From positions 171,654 through 235,653 of the forward strand of contig NZ_BLAJ01000007.1 of assembly GCF_009176305.1 (NCBI RefSeq): a DNA stretch of 64,000 nt, given 5' to 3'. The notes below the pieces were generated by a model. The model ran no database searches. It had not been told where the DNA came from and saw nothing but the letters and a program-made list of their open reading frames with translations. Made by a program: the position numbers and the translations under genes. Shown one piece after another: positions 62,511 through 64,000 of the stretch (positions within the stretch are counted from its first letter, which is position 1; each line of letters begins with the position of its first letter). The DNA is from Martinezella dioscoreae (GTDB lineage: Bacteria; Pseudomonadota; Alphaproteobacteria; Rhizobiales; Rhizobiaceae).

Positions 62511-63679
62511 CCGGTGGCGATAAACGAATGACATTTGTCATGTTTTCGACAGCTGATTGGGCAGCACCTTACCGGACGAACAAGCAGCATATCGCCGACC
62601 GCTTGGCCAAGCGGGGCCATCAAGTCCTCTACATCGAGTCACCCGGAATTCGTGCCCCCAGAGCCAATGCGCGTGATCTGTTACGCATATGGGACCGCCT
62701 GAAGAGAGCGTTCATTCCCCCAAAGAAAGTGGACCAAACGCTCTGGGTCTATGCGCCGCTGACAATTCCGCTCGGCCATAAGAACAGATTTGTTCGAGCG
62801 TTCAATCGGTGGCTACTTGGCTCGGCGATCCGCAAATGGCTGAAACTCAACCGCGATAGTGATGATGTTATTGTCTGGACTTATCACCCCTATATTGACG
62901 GCATCATGGATGGTTTGCCGGTACGGTCCACTATTTACCACTGCGTCGACGACCTTGCCGCCATCCCTGGCGTGGACGCCGATACGTTTCGAAAAGCGGA
63001 AGTGGCGCTTCTCGAAAGAGCGGATCGTGTTTTTACGACAAGCCCTTATCTTCAGTCTCACTGTAGGGCCGTGGCCGGAGAGCGCAGTGTCTACGAGCGC
63101 AACGTCGCCGATATCGCGCATTTTGCGCAGGCGAGACATGCTGGATCCATACCTACCGAGTTGGCCAACATTAGTGGACCGAAACTTTGCTACACAGGCG
63201 TTTTGTCCGACTACAAGCTCGATTTCTCGCTCGTTGAACAATGCGCCATTGCTCGACCCGGCTGGAATTGGATCTTCATCGGAGACGAGCCAGAGGGTCA
63301 AAAGAGTCCAGCTGTTAGCCGCTTGAAAGAACTCCCGAACGTTTATTTTTTTGGGTACCGGTCCTATGACACTCTACCGAACTATTTGCGTGGGACAGAT
63401 ATTGCAGTTCTTCCTAATCTAACAACAGGTTACATGTCGGGCGTTTTCCCGATGAAGTTATATGAGTATATGGCGGCAGGGAGACCCATCATCTCTACAG
63501 CCATAGGCGCGCTTGCTGATATCAAGGATCAAGTTGCCATAGCGAGTGATCCGATGGATTGGATCTATAACACCGAAAAATTGTTGGCCTCACCACCTGA
63601 GGCTATCGGACTGCATGATCCCAGGCTTCTAAATTTTAGCTGGGAAGCGCGACTCGATCGAATGCTTGCGCTGATATGA
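62507..63679 (+). CDS. Glycosyltransferase (GT1-type)
   Basis: 390 residues. GT-B pattern with an N-terminal acceptor half (TNKQHIADRLAKRGHQVLYI), the ITGD-free YHCVDDLAAIPG segment, the LCYTGVLSDYKLDF nucleotide region and FPMKLYEYMAAGRPIISTAI at the donor site. GTG at 62507 has AAGGAG at 8 bases and overlaps the wecB stop (GTGA); an ATG at 62528 is the alternative. It is the last gene of the run before the right edge. Confidence 0.87.
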   Translation: MTGGDKRMTFVMFSTADWAAPYRTNKQHIADRLAKRGHQVLYIESPGIRAPRANARDLLRIWDRLKRAFIPPKKVDQTLWVYAPLTIPLGHKNRFVRAFNRWLLGSAIRKWLKLNRDSDDVIVWTYHPYIDGIMDGLPVRSTIYHCVDDLAAIPGVDADTFRKAEVALLERADRVFTTSPYLQSHCRAVAGERSVYERNVADIAHFAQARHAGSIPTELANISGPKLCYTGVLSDYKLDFSLVEQCAIARPGWNWIFIGDEPEGQKSPAVSRLKELPNVYFFGYRSYDTLPNYLRGTDIAVLPNLTTGYMSGVFPMKLYEYMAAGRPIISTAIGALADIKDQVAIASDPMDWIYNTEKLLASPPEAIGLHDPRLLNFSWEARLDRMLALI

Positions 63680-63724
63680 AGAAAATGCCTCCGAGCCCCG
63701 TTGTCGCTTTCACTGGTACTGGTA

Positions 63725-63788
63725 GGGACGATGATTACCCATCGTCCCCCGGTCAGATCCGTACGTGCGGCACTACCGCATACGGCTC
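63725..63788 (-). ncRNA. Group II intron domains V and VI (3-prime end)
   Basis: Reading the minus strand, GAGCCGTATGCGG, a TAGTG loop and CCGCACGTACGGATC (63788-63756) form the domain V hairpin. It is followed by GGGACGATG and CATCGTCCC (63748-63725), a perfect 9-bp stem with a GGTAAT loop, as domain VI. The intron would end near 63725 and extend beyond the right window edge. Confidence 0.75.
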
Positions 63789-64000
63789 CTATCGACTGTT
63801 GTGACGGTAAGCCGACTGTCTGAATGCGGATGCAACAGCCGGCACGTTGGCAGGTATTTGCGGACGAGCCTTTGGAAGCGCCCCCAAGACAAGCGGTGTC
63901 GCTAGCTTCGGCGCATCAAGGCGTGTCGCCAGGCTGACCAGCCTCCTAGTGGAAACCTCGCAATCGTCGCAGCTTGTCAGGCACTAGGCCGAGTTCGTCA
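63789..64000 (-). mobile_element. Probable group II intron body
   Basis: Upstream of domain V on the minus strand, no frame is open across the whole edge. One frame reads about 48 codons to a stop near 63789 and does not resemble an intron reverse transcriptase. This may be domain IV after the coding part, or a truncated intron. Confidence 0.4.

Noticed and set aside
1..64000. CRISPR array, tRNA or rRNA genes
   Set aside because: I found no regular spacer-repeat array, and no tRNA-like cloverleaf or conserved rRNA stretch.

Overview
The window looks like part of a conjugative replicon, probably a large plasmid, from a Rhizobium-type alphaproteobacterium. The evidence is a rhizobial MOBQ-type TraA relaxase with TraC and TraD, a complete VirB1-VirB11 set, a TraG/VirD4 coupling protein, response-regulator-like conjugation regulators resembling RctA, and rhizobial-style surface polysaccharide genes. 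No replication, partition or integrase gene is present, so plasmid versus integrative element cannot be settled here. I found no tRNA, rRNA or CRISPR array.

Layout. 1-129 is the start of a DUF1275 membrane protein cut by the window edge. 284-5078 is the DNA-processing module: traA, a candidate oriT region, then divergent traC and traD. 5.3-9.9 kb is a small O-antigen or capsule module with a UDP-GlcNAc dehydrogenase, an NAD-dependent reductase/epimerase, the initiating sugar-phosphate transferase and an O-antigen ligase/polymerase. 9.9-10.9 kb is IS481-type debris. 10.9-12.5 kb is a class II Fic gene whose upstream region carries a degenerate, roughly 10-bp-phased repeat array. 13.1-23.2 kb is a tightly overlapping virB operon that includes an EexN-like lipoprotein and a TrbM-like first gene. 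23.3-24.5 kb holds a winged-helix regulator and an RctA-like regulator.

24.5-33.4 kb is a metabolic island inside the conjugation region. It has a class III aminotransferase, a thiamine-diphosphate enzyme and an SDR, a GntR/FadR-type repressor, and a four-gene PotABCD-type ABC importer. Two perfect TTTTGTTGCAACAAAA palindromes flank the repressor gene. Two imperfect copies recur about 6 kb away, upstream of the second response-regulator-like gene, which suggests that metabolism and conjugation control may be linked. 33.9-34.8 kb is a fused nucleotidyltransferase-HEPN protein. 35.8-38.5 kb has the second regulator, an oxoamine-synthase-like PLP enzyme and a small DUF2218-like protein. 38.8-40.7 kb is traG.

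40.8-45.3 kb is a graveyard of mobile DNA. A serine-recombinase gene there is split by a decayed IS66 element that still has recognisable ends and a near-perfect 8-bp target duplication. 43.3-63.7 kb is a large polysaccharide locus: glycosyltransferases, a methyltransferase, dTDP-L-rhamnose genes (rfbA, rfbC, rfbB, rfbD), a Wzm/Wzt exporter, a CapK-like adenylate enzyme, a NodB-like deacetylase and UDP-GlcNAc 2-epimerase. The right edge carries what looks like domains V and VI of a group II intron on the minus strand.

Functionally, TraA with TraC/TraD would process the DNA, TraG would couple it to the VirB channel, and the RctA-like and winged-helix regulators would control expression. The polysaccharide genes would build a rhamnose-containing surface polymer exported by an ABC transporter.
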